From NCBI RefSeq assembly GCF_004103695.1, contig NZ_CP035280.1, positions 496,001 to 560,000 of the forward strand: DNA of 64,000 nt, in the 5' to 3' direction. Positions 14,231 through 23,534 of the stretch are shown here, one piece after another. The first letter of the stretch is position 1, and each line of letters begins with the position of its first letter. The notes under the pieces are model-generated. The model was not told where the DNA came from. It saw nothing but the letters and a program-made list of their open reading frames with translations, and did no database searches. This DNA comes from Clostridium sp. JN-9 (lineage in GTDB: Bacteria; Bacillota; Clostridia; Clostridiales; Clostridiaceae). The position numbers and the translations under genes were made by a program.

Positions 14231-15706
14231 ATGGAAAAACCAATAAATGAGAATTACAAACTTTTTATCGATGGCAAGTGGGTAGATGGAAAAGAAGGAA
14301 AGACTTTTAAAACCTACAACCCCGCTAATGGAGAACTTTTAGCTACCTGTGTAGAAGCTGGAAAAGAAGATGTGGATTATGCTGTAGCTTCTGCATGGAA
14401 AGCATTTGAAAGCTGGAAGAAAGTAAGCCCTAAGGATCGTGCAGCTATGTTACTTAAGATAGCAGATCTTATTGATGAAAATGCAGAGAAGCTTGCAATG
14501 GTAGAGACACTTGACAATGGAAAGCCTATCCGCGAGACAATTGGAATTGATATTCCTTTAAGTTCAGATCACTTCCGTTATTTTGCAAGTGCAATAAGAA
14601 CAGAAGAAGGACAGGCAACTATGATTGACGATGACACTATGAGTATTATTCTAAGAGAACCTATTGGTGTAGTTGGACAGATTATTCCATGGAACTTCCC
14701 TATTCTTATGGGTGCATGGAAGATAGCACCTGCACTGGCAGCTGGTGATTGTATTGTTATAAAGCCATCTTCATCAACTCCATTAAGCATTCTGGAACTG
14801 GCAAAGTTATTTGAAAAAGTGCTGCCTGCAGGAGTTGTAAATGTGATTACCGGAAAAGGGTCAGTGGCAGGGCAGTATATGCTTGACCACGAAGGCTTTA
14901 GAAAATTAGCATTTACAGGCTCTACGGAAGTTGGTTATAGTGTAGCTGATGCTGCTGCTAAAAAATTGATTCCTGCAACTTTGGAGCTTGGTGGTAAGTC
15001 CGCCAATATATATTTCCCTGATGCTCCTTGGGAAAAGGCAATAGAAGGGCTTCAGATGGGAATACTTTTTAATCAGGGTCAGGTATGCAGTGCAGGTTCA
15101 AGGGTATTTGTACATGAAGACATATATGATAAGTTCCTTAGCGAGGCAGTGAAAGCCTTTGAGAAAGTTAAGGTTGGACTTCCATGGGAAAAGGATACTT
15201 TGATGGGTGCACAGATTAATGAAAGACAATTAGATAAAATTTTAAAATATGTTGATATTGGAGTAAAAGAGGGAGCTAAGCTTGTTACCGGAGGCTACAG
15301 AATCACAGAAAATGGTTTGGATAAAGGCGTTTTCATGAAGCCAACAATACTGGCAGATGTTGATAATAAGATGAGAGTAGCCCAGGAAGAGATATTTGGA
15401 CCTGTAGTTACAATTATCAAGTTTAAAACTGAAGAAGAAGTTATCAAAATGGCTAATGACAGCCAGTATGGTCTTGGAGGCGCAGTCTGGACTAAGGATA
15501 TAAATCGTGCATTCAGAGTGGCAAGAGGAGTTGAGACAGGCAGAATGTGGATTAATAACTACAATAATCTTCCTGCACATGCTCCATTCGGCGGATACAA
15601 AAAGTCTGGCATTGGACGTGAAACTCATAAGATGATTTTAGATAGTTATTCTCAGAAAAAGAATATATTTATAAGTTTAACTGATAAAAAATTTGGGCTG
15701 TATTAA
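14231..15706 (+). CDS. NAD(P)-dependent aldehyde dehydrogenase
   Basis: 491 residues from the ATG at 14231, preferred because AAGGATG is 9 bp upstream (an in-frame GTG at 14222 overlaps that site). Classic ALDH features: PWNFP (169 region), Lys in IVIKPSSSTP, Glu in LELGGKSANI, catalytic Cys in NQGQVCSAGSR (about 300), EEIFGPV, and final PFGGYKKSGIGRE. Closest in style to broad-range betaine/phenylacetaldehyde-type enzymes. It has its own AT-rich upstream region with a TATAAT-like hexamer and ends at a terminator; substrate unknown, perhaps an aldehyde from amino acid degradation. Confidence 0.93.
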   Translation: MEKPINENYKLFIDGKWVDGKEGKTFKTYNPANGELLATCVEAGKEDVDYAVASAWKAFESWKKVSPKDRAAMLLKIADLIDENAEKLAMVETLDNGKPIRETIGIDIPLSSDHFRYFASAIRTEEGQATMIDDDTMSIILREPIGVVGQIIPWNFPILMGAWKIAPALAAGDCIVIKPSSSTPLSILELAKLFEKVLPAGVVNVITGKGSVAGQYMLDHEGFRKLAFTGSTEVGYSVADAAAKKLIPATLELGGKSANIYFPDAPWEKAIEGLQMGILFNQGQVCSAGSRVFVHEDIYDKFLSEAVKAFEKVKVGLPWEKDTLMGAQINERQLDKILKYVDIGVKEGAKLVTGGYRITENGLDKGVFMKPTILADVDNKMRVAQEEIFGPVVTIIKFKTEEEVIKMANDSQYGLGGAVWTKDINRAFRVARGVETGRMWINNYNNLPAHAPFGGYKKSGIGRETHKMILDSYSQKKNIFISLTDKKFGLY

Positions 15707-15735
15707 TAAATCATATAGCATAATGTAAAAAACTA

Positions 15736-15780
15736 AGGGCATATGTAGGTTTATATAATAAAATCTATATATGTCCTTTT
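15736..15780 (+). terminator. Terminator after the aldehyde dehydrogenase
   Basis: AGGGCATATGTAG pairs with CTATATATGTCCT (two G-U pairs) across an AT loop, followed by TTTT. Confidence 0.7.
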
Positions 15781-15977
15781 ATGTTTATCTATTTTTTCAG
15801 AAGTTTAGCACCTAAAAAAGTTTTAGGGCGCAGCCCGCTGATTTATATTGATTTGCTAGTATTTAATAAAAACATTGTAAAATCCGATTTCTACTGGAAA
15901 TTATAAAAAAAATTTGCATAATAAAAGCATCCTTTTTATAATAGTTTTGCACAACACAATAGAAAGGATGCCTTAAG
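15781..15977 (+). mobile_element. Left flank of transposase element, with RBS-sequestering hairpin
   Basis: About 200 bp without a gene. GCATCCTTT (15928-15936) and AAAGGATGC (15963-15971) form a perfect 9-bp stem that buries the transposase ribosome site AAAGGATG, a familiar way for IS elements to block translation from read-through transcripts. The sequences AATCCGATTTC (15885 region) and its rough inverse GAAATCGATTAT (17248 region) may be parts of the terminal repeats; exact ends and target duplication could not be fixed. Confidence 0.5.
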
Positions 15978-17231
15978 ATGAATAAAAGTTATTTAAAACA
16001 AATGCTCACCTATATTAATAAAGTATACGATATAGGTGAAAAAATCAATACCTTAGAGGATAAAAAGATAAAATCTCTAGTAAAAATTTCAACAATCACC
16101 TTTGTAGTTTTGTTTGGATTTATGCTTCAAATAAGAAGTTTCAACAGGTTAGAGCATTGGCTTAAAAAAGGTAAATTTAAAAAAGTATTACCTAAAAACA
16201 CTAAAATGATTCACATTGATGCCGTTAGGCGCTGCTTAAGTGATTTTGATTTGAATGGTTTGAAAAATATTCATGATAGTATAATTAGAACTACGATAAA
16301 AAATAAGATATTTAGAAATGGTACCATAGATGGCTTAAAGGTAGTTGCTGTAGATGGTGTAGAATTATTTGAAAGTGCTAAAAAATTTTGTGACAAATGT
16401 CTTTCACGAAAGAATAAGGATGGCACTACTCGTCATTTCCACAGATCTGTAGTTTGTACTACCGTAGGTTCGGATCCCCATGTTATTTTAGGACAAGAAA
16501 TGCTTGAACCTAAGAAAGATAGTTCGAATAAAGATGAAGGTGAAATCACCGGAGGTATAAGATTAATAAAAAAATTATATCGTAAATATCACCATTTTGC
16601 CGATATTATAGTAGCTGATGCTTTATATTGTAAATCTACTTGGATAAAAGAAGTCCTTTCAATAGGAATGAATGCAGTAGTAAGAGTTAAAGATGAGCGT
16701 CTTCTCATTGTAAAGGATGCATTAGCTCTATTTAAGCGCCGTGAGGCTGATAAGAAATGGATTGTAAAGCAGGGAAGTAAAGACTATACCAAAATTAAAG
16801 CTTGGGATGAAGATAATTTTGAAATATCAGATCCGACTATCAAAGTTAGATTTATAAGGTTTATAGAAGAAATTCATACTGGAGATAAGGTAGAAATTAA
16901 AGAAGGCTGGATTATAACAACAGACAAATTTGCCTCAGTAGAAACCTTGTGGAAGATAATGCACAAGAGGTGGGATATAGAAAATAATGCCTTTCATCAG
17001 CTTAAAACAGAATGGCATTTAGATCATTGCTTTCTTCATAGCCCTACGGGCGTAGAGACAGTACTGATGTTTATAATTATAGCGTTTAATCTGATGCAGT
17101 TATATTTTTTTAGATGTATCAGAGGTTTTAGAAAGAAACGGATGCTTCAAATAGATATTATTGAAGATATAAAAGATGAAAGATTTACTATAGATGACAA
17201 CTGGAATAATCCAATATTTAAAAAGACTTAA
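15978..17231 (+). CDS. DDE transposase (IS4-like)
   Basis: 417 residues, intact. DDE elements: VVAVDGVELFES (first Asp, about 124), IIVADALYCKST (second Asp, about 213) and the Glu in KRWDIENNAFHQLKTEW (about 338), followed by a hydrophobic helix. It is unrelated in detail to the transposase at 7645. Base composition matches the host, so it may be a long-term resident. AAAGGATG lies 7 bp before the ATG but is within a hairpin. Confidence 0.9.
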   Translation: MNKSYLKQMLTYINKVYDIGEKINTLEDKKIKSLVKISTITFVVLFGFMLQIRSFNRLEHWLKKGKFKKVLPKNTKMIHIDAVRRCLSDFDLNGLKNIHDSIIRTTIKNKIFRNGTIDGLKVVAVDGVELFESAKKFCDKCLSRKNKDGTTRHFHRSVVCTTVGSDPHVILGQEMLEPKKDSSNKDEGEITGGIRLIKKLYRKYHHFADIIVADALYCKSTWIKEVLSIGMNAVVRVKDERLLIVKDALALFKRREADKKWIVKQGSKDYTKIKAWDEDNFEISDPTIKVRFIRFIEEIHTGDKVEIKEGWIITTDKFASVETLWKIMHKRWDIENNAFHQLKTEWHLDHCFLHSPTGVETVLMFIIIAFNLMQLYFFRCIRGFRKKRMLQIDIIEDIKDERFTIDDNWNNPIFKKT

Positions 17232-17351
17232 TATAAAAATAAAATTGGAAATCGATTATTAAAATTTCTTAGGGTAAGGGTAATTATAACTATTTTTTCT
17301 ACATATCGGTCTGTTGATTTACCAGCCATGTAAGAAAGTACAATAAAATAC

Positions 17352-17384
17352 AATTCCAGTAAAAGTAAATCTTTTACTGGAATT
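17352..17384. terminator. Perfect 14-bp-stem hairpin upstream of the HxlR gene
   Basis: AATTCCAGTAAAAG (17352-17365) and CTTTTACTGGAATT (17371-17384) with a 5-nt loop. It could be a two-way terminator guarding the HxlR promoter from the transposase. A TG-N-TATAAT-like promoter (TGTGATATAAT, 17436-17446) follows. Confidence 0.6.
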
Positions 17385-17470
17385 TAGATGCGAAATCTCT
17401 GCTATTTTTTAACTTTCCTTTATATTTTTTATGCCTGTGATATAATTCATTTTAAGGGGTGATGCTGCAA

Positions 17471-17890
17471 ATGTCCACTGATAATATACTCTGCAATGAA
17501 CCGCTGCACGAAGAATGCTACATGAAAGATCAATGCCTAAGGTATGAAATATGCCCTATGGTTTTAGTGGAGAAGCTTCTTTCCGGCAAGTGGAAAATAT
17601 TGATTTTATGGTATTTAAGTTATAAACCATTAAGGTTTAGTGATATTAAAAAAAGACTGCCTCAGGCAACTCAGAAAATGATTACCATGCAGTTAAGGGC
17701 TCTTGAGAAAGATAAGCTTATATACAGGAAGGTGTACCCGGTAGTTCCGCCTAAGGTAGAATACGGACTTACAGAAACAGGCAAGGATATTTTACCAATA
17801 CTTAAAATGATGCATTCCTTTGGCAGCCAGTATTTAAATGATAATCTTCTAAATGAGGATTCAGCTAATACTATTAAAGATATAATTTAA
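17471..17890 (+). CDS. HxlR family transcriptional regulator
   Basis: 139 residues from ATG 17471 (AAGGGG about 11 bp upstream; ATG 17462 or GTG 17459 is possible but crowds the site). Winged helix of the MarR-like HxlR type: EKLLSGKWKILILWYLSYKP, then LRFSDIKKRLPQATQKMITM and YGLTETGKDILPIL. Four Cys precede the helix (LCNEPLHEECYMKDQCLRYEIC), more than the single redox Cys common in the family, suggesting thiol redox or metal sensing. It lies just upstream of nifJ in the same direction but is cut off from it by a terminator. Confidence 0.9.
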   Translation: MSTDNILCNEPLHEECYMKDQCLRYEICPMVLVEKLLSGKWKILILWYLSYKPLRFSDIKKRLPQATQKMITMQLRALEKDKLIYRKVYPVVPPKVEYGLTETGKDILPILKMMHSFGSQYLNDNLLNEDSANTIKDII

Positions 17891-17893
17891 AAT

Positions 17894-17932
17894 AAAAAGT
17901 ATAAGCAGTAAATTGCATTGCTTATACTTTTT
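17894..17932 (+). terminator. Terminator after the HxlR gene
   Basis: AAAAAGTATAAGCA (17894-17907) pairs perfectly with TGCTTATACTTTTT (17919-17932). A-run and T-run make it bidirectional. Confidence 0.9.
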
Positions 17933-18040
17933 GTATTTCTTCTAAAATTAGTTTTCTGAATAAATTCCCTTATATTCATGTATGATAATTTTTTTATATC
18001 AAATAATAATTTCAAATGTTATTTTAAGGAGGACTAATAT

Positions 18041-21000
18041 ATGGGAAAAAAGATGAAAACTATGGATGGAAATGAAGCTTGTGCATTTATTTCCTATGCT
18101 TTTACAGAAGTTGCTGCTATATTTCCAATAACACCTTCAACTCCAATGGCAGAGGCTGTAGATGAATGGTCTGCCAGAGGTAAAAAGAATATTTTCGGGC
18201 AGACAGTTAATGTCAGCGAATTGCAGTCTGAGGCCGGGGCTGCAGGAGCAATGCATGGTTCACTTCAGGCAGGTGCCTTAACCACCACATATACAGCATC
18301 ACAGGGATTGCTTTTAATGATACCAAACATGTATAAAATGGCTGGAGAGCTGCTTCCAGGAGTTTTTCACGTTACAGCACGTGCCCTGGCTACTCATGCA
18401 TTATCCATTTTTGGAGATCATCAGGATGTAATGGCCTGCAGATCTACAGGTGTGGCTCTTTTAGCATCCTCAAGTGTGCAGGAGGTTATGGATATTGGAG
18501 GTATTGCCCATCTTAGTGCAATTAAATCCAGAGTGCCATTTTTGCACTTTTTTGACGGCTTCAGAACCTCTCATGAAATACAAAAAATTGAATTAATAGA
18601 TTATGAGGATATTGAAAAACTTGTGGATAAAAATGCAGTAGAACAATTTAGAAAAAGAGCATTGAATCCAGAACACCCTGTAGTACGCGGCACAGCTCAG
18701 AATCCTGATATATATTTTCAGGGAAAGGAAGCATCAAATAAATTTTATGATGCAGTTCCTGATATTGTTGAAGAATATATGAAGGAAATTAAAAATATTA
18801 CTGGAAGGGAATATCACCCATTTGATTATTATGGTGCACAGGATGCTGAGTACATAATTGTAGCTATGGGCTCCGTATGCGATACCATTGATGAAGTTAT
18901 TGACCATCTTAATGAAAAAGGAGAAAAGGCAGGCAGAATAAAGGTTCATCTTTACAGACCATTCTCTGAAAAATACTTCTTTAATGTATTTCCAAATACA
19001 GTTAAGAAGATAGCTGTACTTGACAGGACTAAAGAACCTGGCTCATTAGGTGAACCATTATATCTGGATGTAGCAAAGCTGTTTAATGGAAAACAAAACC
19101 CACCTGTGGTTATAGGAGGAAGATATGGATTAGGCTCCAAGGATACCAGACCTTCACATATACTGGCCGTATTTAATAATTTAAAGGGGCAGAATTCAAA
19201 GGATCATTTTACTATAGGCATAACAGATGATGTAACAAATACATCTTTACCTGAGGCAGAAGCTATTGAGACTAATCCTGAAGGAACAATAAACTGTAAA
19301 TTCTGGGGACTTGGTTCAGATGGAACAGTAGGTGCTAATAAATCCGCAATAAAAATCATAGGTGATAATACAAATCTTTATGCTCAGGGGTATTTTTCCT
19401 ATGACAGTAAAAAATCCGGGGGAACCACTGTTTCTCATCTCAGATTTGGTAAAAATGTTATTAAGTCACCTTATCTGGTTTATGAAACAGATTATATGGC
19501 ATGCCACAATAAATCCTTTATTTATAACTATGATTTATTAGACGGACTAAAAAAGAATGGTACATTTGTACTTAACTGTCCATGGAAAAAGGAAGACTTA
19601 GAAAAATATCTACCGGGAAGATACAAGAGATTCCTGAAAGATAACAATATAAACTTTTATGTTATAGATGCAGTATCCATTGCCAGGGAAATTGGACTTG
19701 GCAACAGAGTTAACATGATTATGCAGGCTGCCTTTTTTAAGCTTACTAATGTTATACCTGCTCAAGATGCAGTGAATTATTTAAAGAAATCCATAGAAAA
19801 GACTTATGGTAAAAAAGGACAGAACATTGTGGATATGAATAAAGCTGCTGTAGACAGAGGCATATCAGATCTTGTAAAAATAGATATTCCTTCCTCCTGG
19901 AGTACAGCAGAGGATGAAGAGGAAAGACAGATTTTTTCCAATGAACCTGATTTCATTAAAAACATTCAAAGACCAATGAATAAACAAAAGGGAGATAAGT
20001 TACCTGTAAGCGCATTTAACGGCATAGAAGACGGGACATTTCCTCTCAGCACTGCTTCCTATGAGAAAAGAGGCATTGCAGTAATGCTGCCTCAGTGGCA
20101 GATTGATAAATGTATACAATGTAATCAATGCTCCTATGTGTGCCCTCATGCTACCATAAGACCTTTCCTTTTAGATGAAGATGAAGTAAAGGAAGTACCT
20201 GAAACCTTTGAAACAAAGAAGGCAGCAGGGAAGGGACTGGAAAGTTATAAGTATAGGATTCAGGTATCACCACTTGACTGCACAGGCTGCGGCAATTGTG
20301 CAGATGTATGTCCTGCACCTGGAAAGGCATTAGTAATGACAGCTGCAGAGCATGAGATTGAGGCTCAGGCAAGGAATTGGGAAGCTGCGGGAAAAATAAA
20401 AACTAAAGAAAATGCTATGGATAAAAATACACTAAAGGGAAGTCAGTTTGAAATGCCGCTGTTGGAGTTCAATGGAGCTTGTCCTGGATGTGGTGAGACA
20501 CCATATATTAAACTTATAACACAACTATTTGGAGATAGAATGATGGTTGCAAATGCAACAGGATGTTCATCTATCTGGAGTGCCAGTGCTCCTTCCATCC
20601 CTTATACAGTAAATCAGCATGGAAAAGGTCCTGCATGGGCTAATTCATTGTTTGAAGATAATGCTGAATTTGGATATGGAATGTTCCTTGGGGTACGTCA
20701 GATAAGAAATAAACTGGCTGATTTAATGAGAGAAGAAATAGCTGCTCCCGGCAGTGAGGATATTAAGGAAGCCTTTAATCAGTGGCTTAAGGTTATGGAT
20801 GATGGTGAGGCTTCAAAAGCTGCATCTCAAAAGATTATGTATCTTTTAAATCAGCATAATTATTCAGGTAAAAATATTATGAAGGAAATTTTAGAGAAAC
20901 AGGATTATTTAATAAAGAAATCTCAGTGGATAATAGGCGGAGACGGATGGGCTTATGATATAGGATATGGCGGACTTGACCAGGTTATTGCCTCTGGGGA

Positions 21001-21571
21001 TGATGTAAATATATTCGTAATGGATACAGAGGTTTATTCAAACACAGGAGGACAGTCCTCAAAGTCCACACCTACCGCAGCAGTTGCCAAATTTGCAGCC
21101 AGCGGTAAAAAGATAAGAAAGAAAGATTTAGGCATGATGGCCATGAGTTATGGATATGTATATGTAGCTCAGATTGCAATAGGAGCCAATATGAACCATA
21201 CAATAAAAACCATACTTGAAGCTGAAGCCTATAAGGGACCTTCACTTATAATTGCATATGCGCCATGCATAAACCATGGTATAAAGTCTGGTATGGGAAC
21301 ATCTATTGCAGAGGAGAAAAAAGCTGTAGAGTCAGGCTACTGGCATTTATACAGATACAATCCTATGCTTAGAGAGCAGGGCAAGAACCCATTTACCTTG
21401 GATTCAAAGGCACCTACAGCTCCATTCCAGGATTTCATTAAAGGTGAAGTAAGATATACTTCATTACTTAATACATTCCCTGAAAATGCATCTGTTCTAT
21501 TTGCAGAAGCAGAAAAAAATGCTAAGGAAAGATATGAAAGCTACAAGAGAATGGCTGAACAACAATATTAA
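18041..21571 (+). CDS. nifJ: Pyruvate:ferredoxin (flavodoxin) oxidoreductase
   Basis: 1,176 residues, the normal length of single-chain PFOR. Oxidises pyruvate to acetyl-CoA and CO2, reducing ferredoxin. Domains in order: pyrimidine-binding domain I with YPITP-like FPITPSTPMAE (about 28), domain II, PFOR gamma-like domain (about 415-620, GLGSDGTVGANK), two 4Fe-4S ferredoxin motifs (CIQCNQCSYVCPHA about 690; CTGCGNCADVCPAP about 747), and the TPP domain with ACPGCGETPYIK, GDGWAYDIGYGG and EVYSNTGGQSSKS. All cluster Cys are present. AAGGAGG precedes the ATG. Central to fermenting pyruvate from sugars, malate or alanine in this organism. Confidence 0.98.
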   Translation: MGKKMKTMDGNEACAFISYAFTEVAAIFPITPSTPMAEAVDEWSARGKKNIFGQTVNVSELQSEAGAAGAMHGSLQAGALTTTYTASQGLLLMIPNMYKMAGELLPGVFHVTARALATHALSIFGDHQDVMACRSTGVALLASSSVQEVMDIGGIAHLSAIKSRVPFLHFFDGFRTSHEIQKIELIDYEDIEKLVDKNAVEQFRKRALNPEHPVVRGTAQNPDIYFQGKEASNKFYDAVPDIVEEYMKEIKNITGREYHPFDYYGAQDAEYIIVAMGSVCDTIDEVIDHLNEKGEKAGRIKVHLYRPFSEKYFFNVFPNTVKKIAVLDRTKEPGSLGEPLYLDVAKLFNGKQNPPVVIGGRYGLGSKDTRPSHILAVFNNLKGQNSKDHFTIGITDDVTNTSLPEAEAIETNPEGTINCKFWGLGSDGTVGANKSAIKIIGDNTNLYAQGYFSYDSKKSGGTTVSHLRFGKNVIKSPYLVYETDYMACHNKSFIYNYDLLDGLKKNGTFVLNCPWKKEDLEKYLPGRYKRFLKDNNINFYVIDAVSIAREIGLGNRVNMIMQAAFFKLTNVIPAQDAVNYLKKSIEKTYGKKGQNIVDMNKAAVDRGISDLVKIDIPSSWSTAEDEEERQIFSNEPDFIKNIQRPMNKQKGDKLPVSAFNGIEDGTFPLSTASYEKRGIAVMLPQWQIDKCIQCNQCSYVCPHATIRPFLLDEDEVKEVPETFETKKAAGKGLESYKYRIQVSPLDCTGCGNCADVCPAPGKALVMTAAEHEIEAQARNWEAAGKIKTKENAMDKNTLKGSQFEMPLLEFNGACPGCGETPYIKLITQLFGDRMMVANATGCSSIWSASAPSIPYTVNQHGKGPAWANSLFEDNAEFGYGMFLGVRQIRNKLADLMREEIAAPGSEDIKEAFNQWLKVMDDGEASKAASQKIMYLLNQHNYSGKNIMKEILEKQDYLIKKSQWIIGGDGWAYDIGYGGLDQVIASGDDVNIFVMDTEVYSNTGGQSSKSTPTAAVAKFAASGKKIRKKDLGMMAMSYGYVYVAQIAIGANMNHTIKTILEAEAYKGPSLIIAYAPCINHGIKSGMGTSIAEEKKAVESGYWHLYRYNPMLREQGKNPFTLDSKAPTAPFQDFIKGEVRYTSLLNTFPENASVLFAEAEKNAKERYESYKRMAEQQY

Positions 21572-21587
21572 AGATAAATAATAATAT

Positions 21588-21619
21588 GGGGACACACCAA
21601 AGGTTTCAGGTGTGTCCCC
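21588..21619 (+). terminator. Terminator after nifJ
   Basis: Perfect 11-bp stem GGGGACACACC / GGTGTGTCCCC with a 10-nt loop, then a T-rich tract. Confidence 0.9.
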
Positions 21620-21627
21620 GTTTAACT

Positions 21628-21795
21628 TTATTTTTCGTTTGTATCTACCCATTTTTTTGCATTTATTACCTGATTCTCACTGGGTATGGCAACATTAGAA
21701 ATTTCCTTTGCTTCTTTAACATCAGCCCATGCAGCAGTGTTATGATTTTCAATAGGCTGATTATTTGAATTCTTCTTATCCTTGGGTTTAACCAT
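21628..21795 (-). CDS. DUF3787-type small protein
   Basis: 55 residues. The core IENHNTAAWADVKEAKEISN and the tail VINAKKWVDTNEK are the pattern I recall from the small clostridial DUF3787 family, proteins found only in spore-forming Clostridia and of unknown role. Highly polar, no membrane segment. AAAGGAGTG lies about 6 bp before the ATG. It shares its strand with the putative coat lectin next door, but each has its own upstream region. Confidence 0.7.
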   Translation of the reverse strand: MVKPKDKKNSNNQPIENHNTAAWADVKEAKEISNVAIPSENQVINAKKWVDTNEK

Positions 21796-21908
21796 GTTAT
21801 CACTCCTTTGTTAAAAGATAGCACACTAAAAGTCGTGTCCTTTAACTTATTATGTGAAAGATATTAAATTCTATTATAAAAAATTAAAAGAAGTTAAAAG
21901 ATTTTATA

Positions 21909-22895
21909 TTAATTTCTCCAGATATGCCACATTGCATTGTTTCTTCCTCTGGCAAATACATCAGTTCTGTTTGGTCCCCAGGATACTGCTGCAGGATCAG
22001 AGGTTATATTTCCCCCGAGGCTGCTCCAGGCACTCCAGCGCTTTCCATTCCAGTTTGAAGTAATTAGCTGATTATGGGCTCCCTGAGCAAATACCTCAAT
22101 TCTGTTAACACCCCTTGAAGAAGCTGCAGGAGCTGAAGATATATTTTGTCCCATGTCCTCCCAGCTGCTCCATCTGGAACCATTCCACCATAAGTGATAT
22201 AAGATATTGTTTCTTCCTTTGGCAAATACATCAATTCTATTTCGTCCCCAGGAAACTGCAGCAGGAGAAGAAGTCAGAGTGCCTCCAAGGCTCTCCCAAT
22301 CACTCCATCTGGATCCGTTCCAATACTTATGATAAAGTGCATTGTTTGTACCTCTAACAAAAGTATCTATTCTGTTAGAACCCCATGAGGAAGCGGCAGG
22401 AGCAGAAGCTAGTGTTCCTCCAAGGTTTTCCCAGGTACTCCAGGCTGAGCCATTCCAGAATATGTGCCACATTGCATTATCAGTACCTCTGACAAAAACA
22501 TCGATCCTGTTATTTCCAAAGGAAACTGCAGCAGGAGCAGAAGTCAATTGGCCTCCAAGGTTCTCCCAGTTACTCCATCTGGAACCATTCCACCATTTAT
22601 GGTAAAGAGCATTATCAGTGCCTCTCACAAAGGTGTCAAGCCTGTTTGGCCTCCATGATGAAGCTCCAGGACCAGAAGTTAAAACTCCACCAAGGTCTTC
22701 CCACTGGCTCCATCTGTTAGTAACAGGACGAGTTGTATCAATTTGAGGAGCTCTAAGGTCATCGTCATAATCATAGTCATCATCATAATCATCTTCATCA
22801 TCTTCAAAGTCATTTCTCATATGTTTATTATATAACATTGGACAATTTGGTCTGTACATGCAGTAGTTGCAATAAAAATATGGACAAATATACAT
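21909..22895 (-). CDS. Six-repeat PLL/tectonin-like propeller lectin, putative spore coat protein
   Basis: 328 residues. Residues 1-24 are Cys/Tyr-rich (five Cys, [20 protein letters not shown]), then an Asp/Tyr-rich acidic run (29-47), then six 45-residue repeats with the pattern W-x-x-W-E-x-L-G-G ... P-A-A-x-S ... N-R-I-D-V-F-x-R-G ... N-A-L-Y-H-x-W-W-N-G-S (DUF346/PLL type, a beta-propeller sugar-binding fold). Odd repeats read ASS, even repeats AVS, so the array grew by doubling a 90-residue pair. No signal peptide. The Cys/Tyr/Asp-rich head and a sigma-K-like promoter point to the spore surface; this is inference. AGGAGG precedes the ATG. Confidence 0.85.
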   Translation of the reverse strand: MYICPYFYCNYCMYRPNCPMLYNKHMRNDFEDDEDDYDDDYDYDDDLRAPQIDTTRPVTNRWSQWEDLGGVLTSGPGASSWRPNRLDTFVRGTDNALYHKWWNGSRWSNWENLGGQLTSAPAAVSFGNNRIDVFVRGTDNAMWHIFWNGSAWSTWENLGGTLASAPAASSWGSNRIDTFVRGTNNALYHKYWNGSRWSDWESLGGTLTSSPAAVSWGRNRIDVFAKGRNNILYHLWWNGSRWSSWEDMGQNISSAPAASSRGVNRIEVFAQGAHNQLITSNWNGKRWSAWSSLGGNITSDPAAVSWGPNRTDVFARGRNNAMWHIWRN

Positions 22896-22940
22896 CTAAA
22901 ACCTCCTGATATTTTTGCTTTAAAAAGTACTTACCAATTA

Positions 22941-22968
22941 TATTTTATGAATGGAAACTACAATGTGT
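22941..22968 (-). promoter_or_regulatory. Sigma-K-like promoter of the lectin gene
   Basis: On the minus strand the -10 is CATAAAATA (plus-strand 22941-22949), matching CATANNNTA, with the -35 AC (22967-22968) 17 bp away. Sigma-E uses a similar -10, so either mother-cell sigma is possible. Confidence 0.5.
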
Positions 22969-23087
22969 TACAAGTGAAAATTGGGGACGGTTAACAAATA
23001 ATTTATGTGTAATAAAAATTTAATACTAATCATAATATTAAGGGACAAATAAAAGAAGGTTAAATTTATTTTATAGTAGGTGATTTC

Positions 23088-23432
23088 ATGTTATTGATAA
23101 ACAAAGATTACAACACAGTTATATCCCAGAATTTAATTGTGGCAGATACCTATTTTAAAAGGCTTAAAGGACTTATGTTTACAAAGGAGCTTCCTACGCA
23201 AAATGCCCTGCAGATTATTCCCTGTAGCGAAATACACACCTTTTTTATGAATTACAGCATTGATGTTTTATACCTTGATGGTAATAACAGTATTGTATAT
23301 ATGGATGAAAAGCTGAAGCCTGGTAAAGTAGGAAAGTATGTAAAGGGTGCAAAATCAGTAATTGAACTTCCTGAAGGAAAAATAAAAGATGCAAATATTA
23401 AAGTTGGACAAACTGTTCAATTCACTAAATAA
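23088..23432 (+). CDS. DUF192 family protein
   Basis: 114 residues, a single DUF192 beta-barrel domain: VADTYFKRLKGLMFTKELPT, the IHTFFMNYSIDVLYLD core and a final IELPEGKIKDANIKVGQTV. No signal peptide is visible, although many family members are exported. The family is often found beside Tad/Flp pilus loci; its role is unknown. It stands 100 bp before flp in the same direction and is likely part of the locus. Confidence 0.88.
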   Translation: MLLINKDYNTVISQNLIVADTYFKRLKGLMFTKELPTQNALQIIPCSEIHTFFMNYSIDVLYLDGNNSIVYMDEKLKPGKVGKYVKGAKSVIELPEGKIKDANIKVGQTVQFTK

Positions 23433-23534
23433 TTTTAAAAAAACAGTAATAAAATTAATGAATAAATAATACATATTATGTGTGTATGCATTATAAAAAC
23501 ACATATAAATTAAAATTAAATGGAGGGGTACTTT

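Noticed and set aside
15781-17340. Exact ends and target duplication for the second IS4-like element
   Set aside because: Only a weak inverted match around CGATTTC was found at both sides; no convincing terminal repeat or duplication, so no boundary is claimed.
22115-22658. Plus-strand ORFs opposite the lectin gene
   Set aside because: Antisense shadows of the repeat-encoding gene, repetitive for that reason only.
21909-22750. Regularly spaced DNA repeats that might suggest a CRISPR array or satellite
   Set aside because: Units are 135 bp (45 codons), keep one reading frame and vary at the third codon position; they encode lectin repeats.
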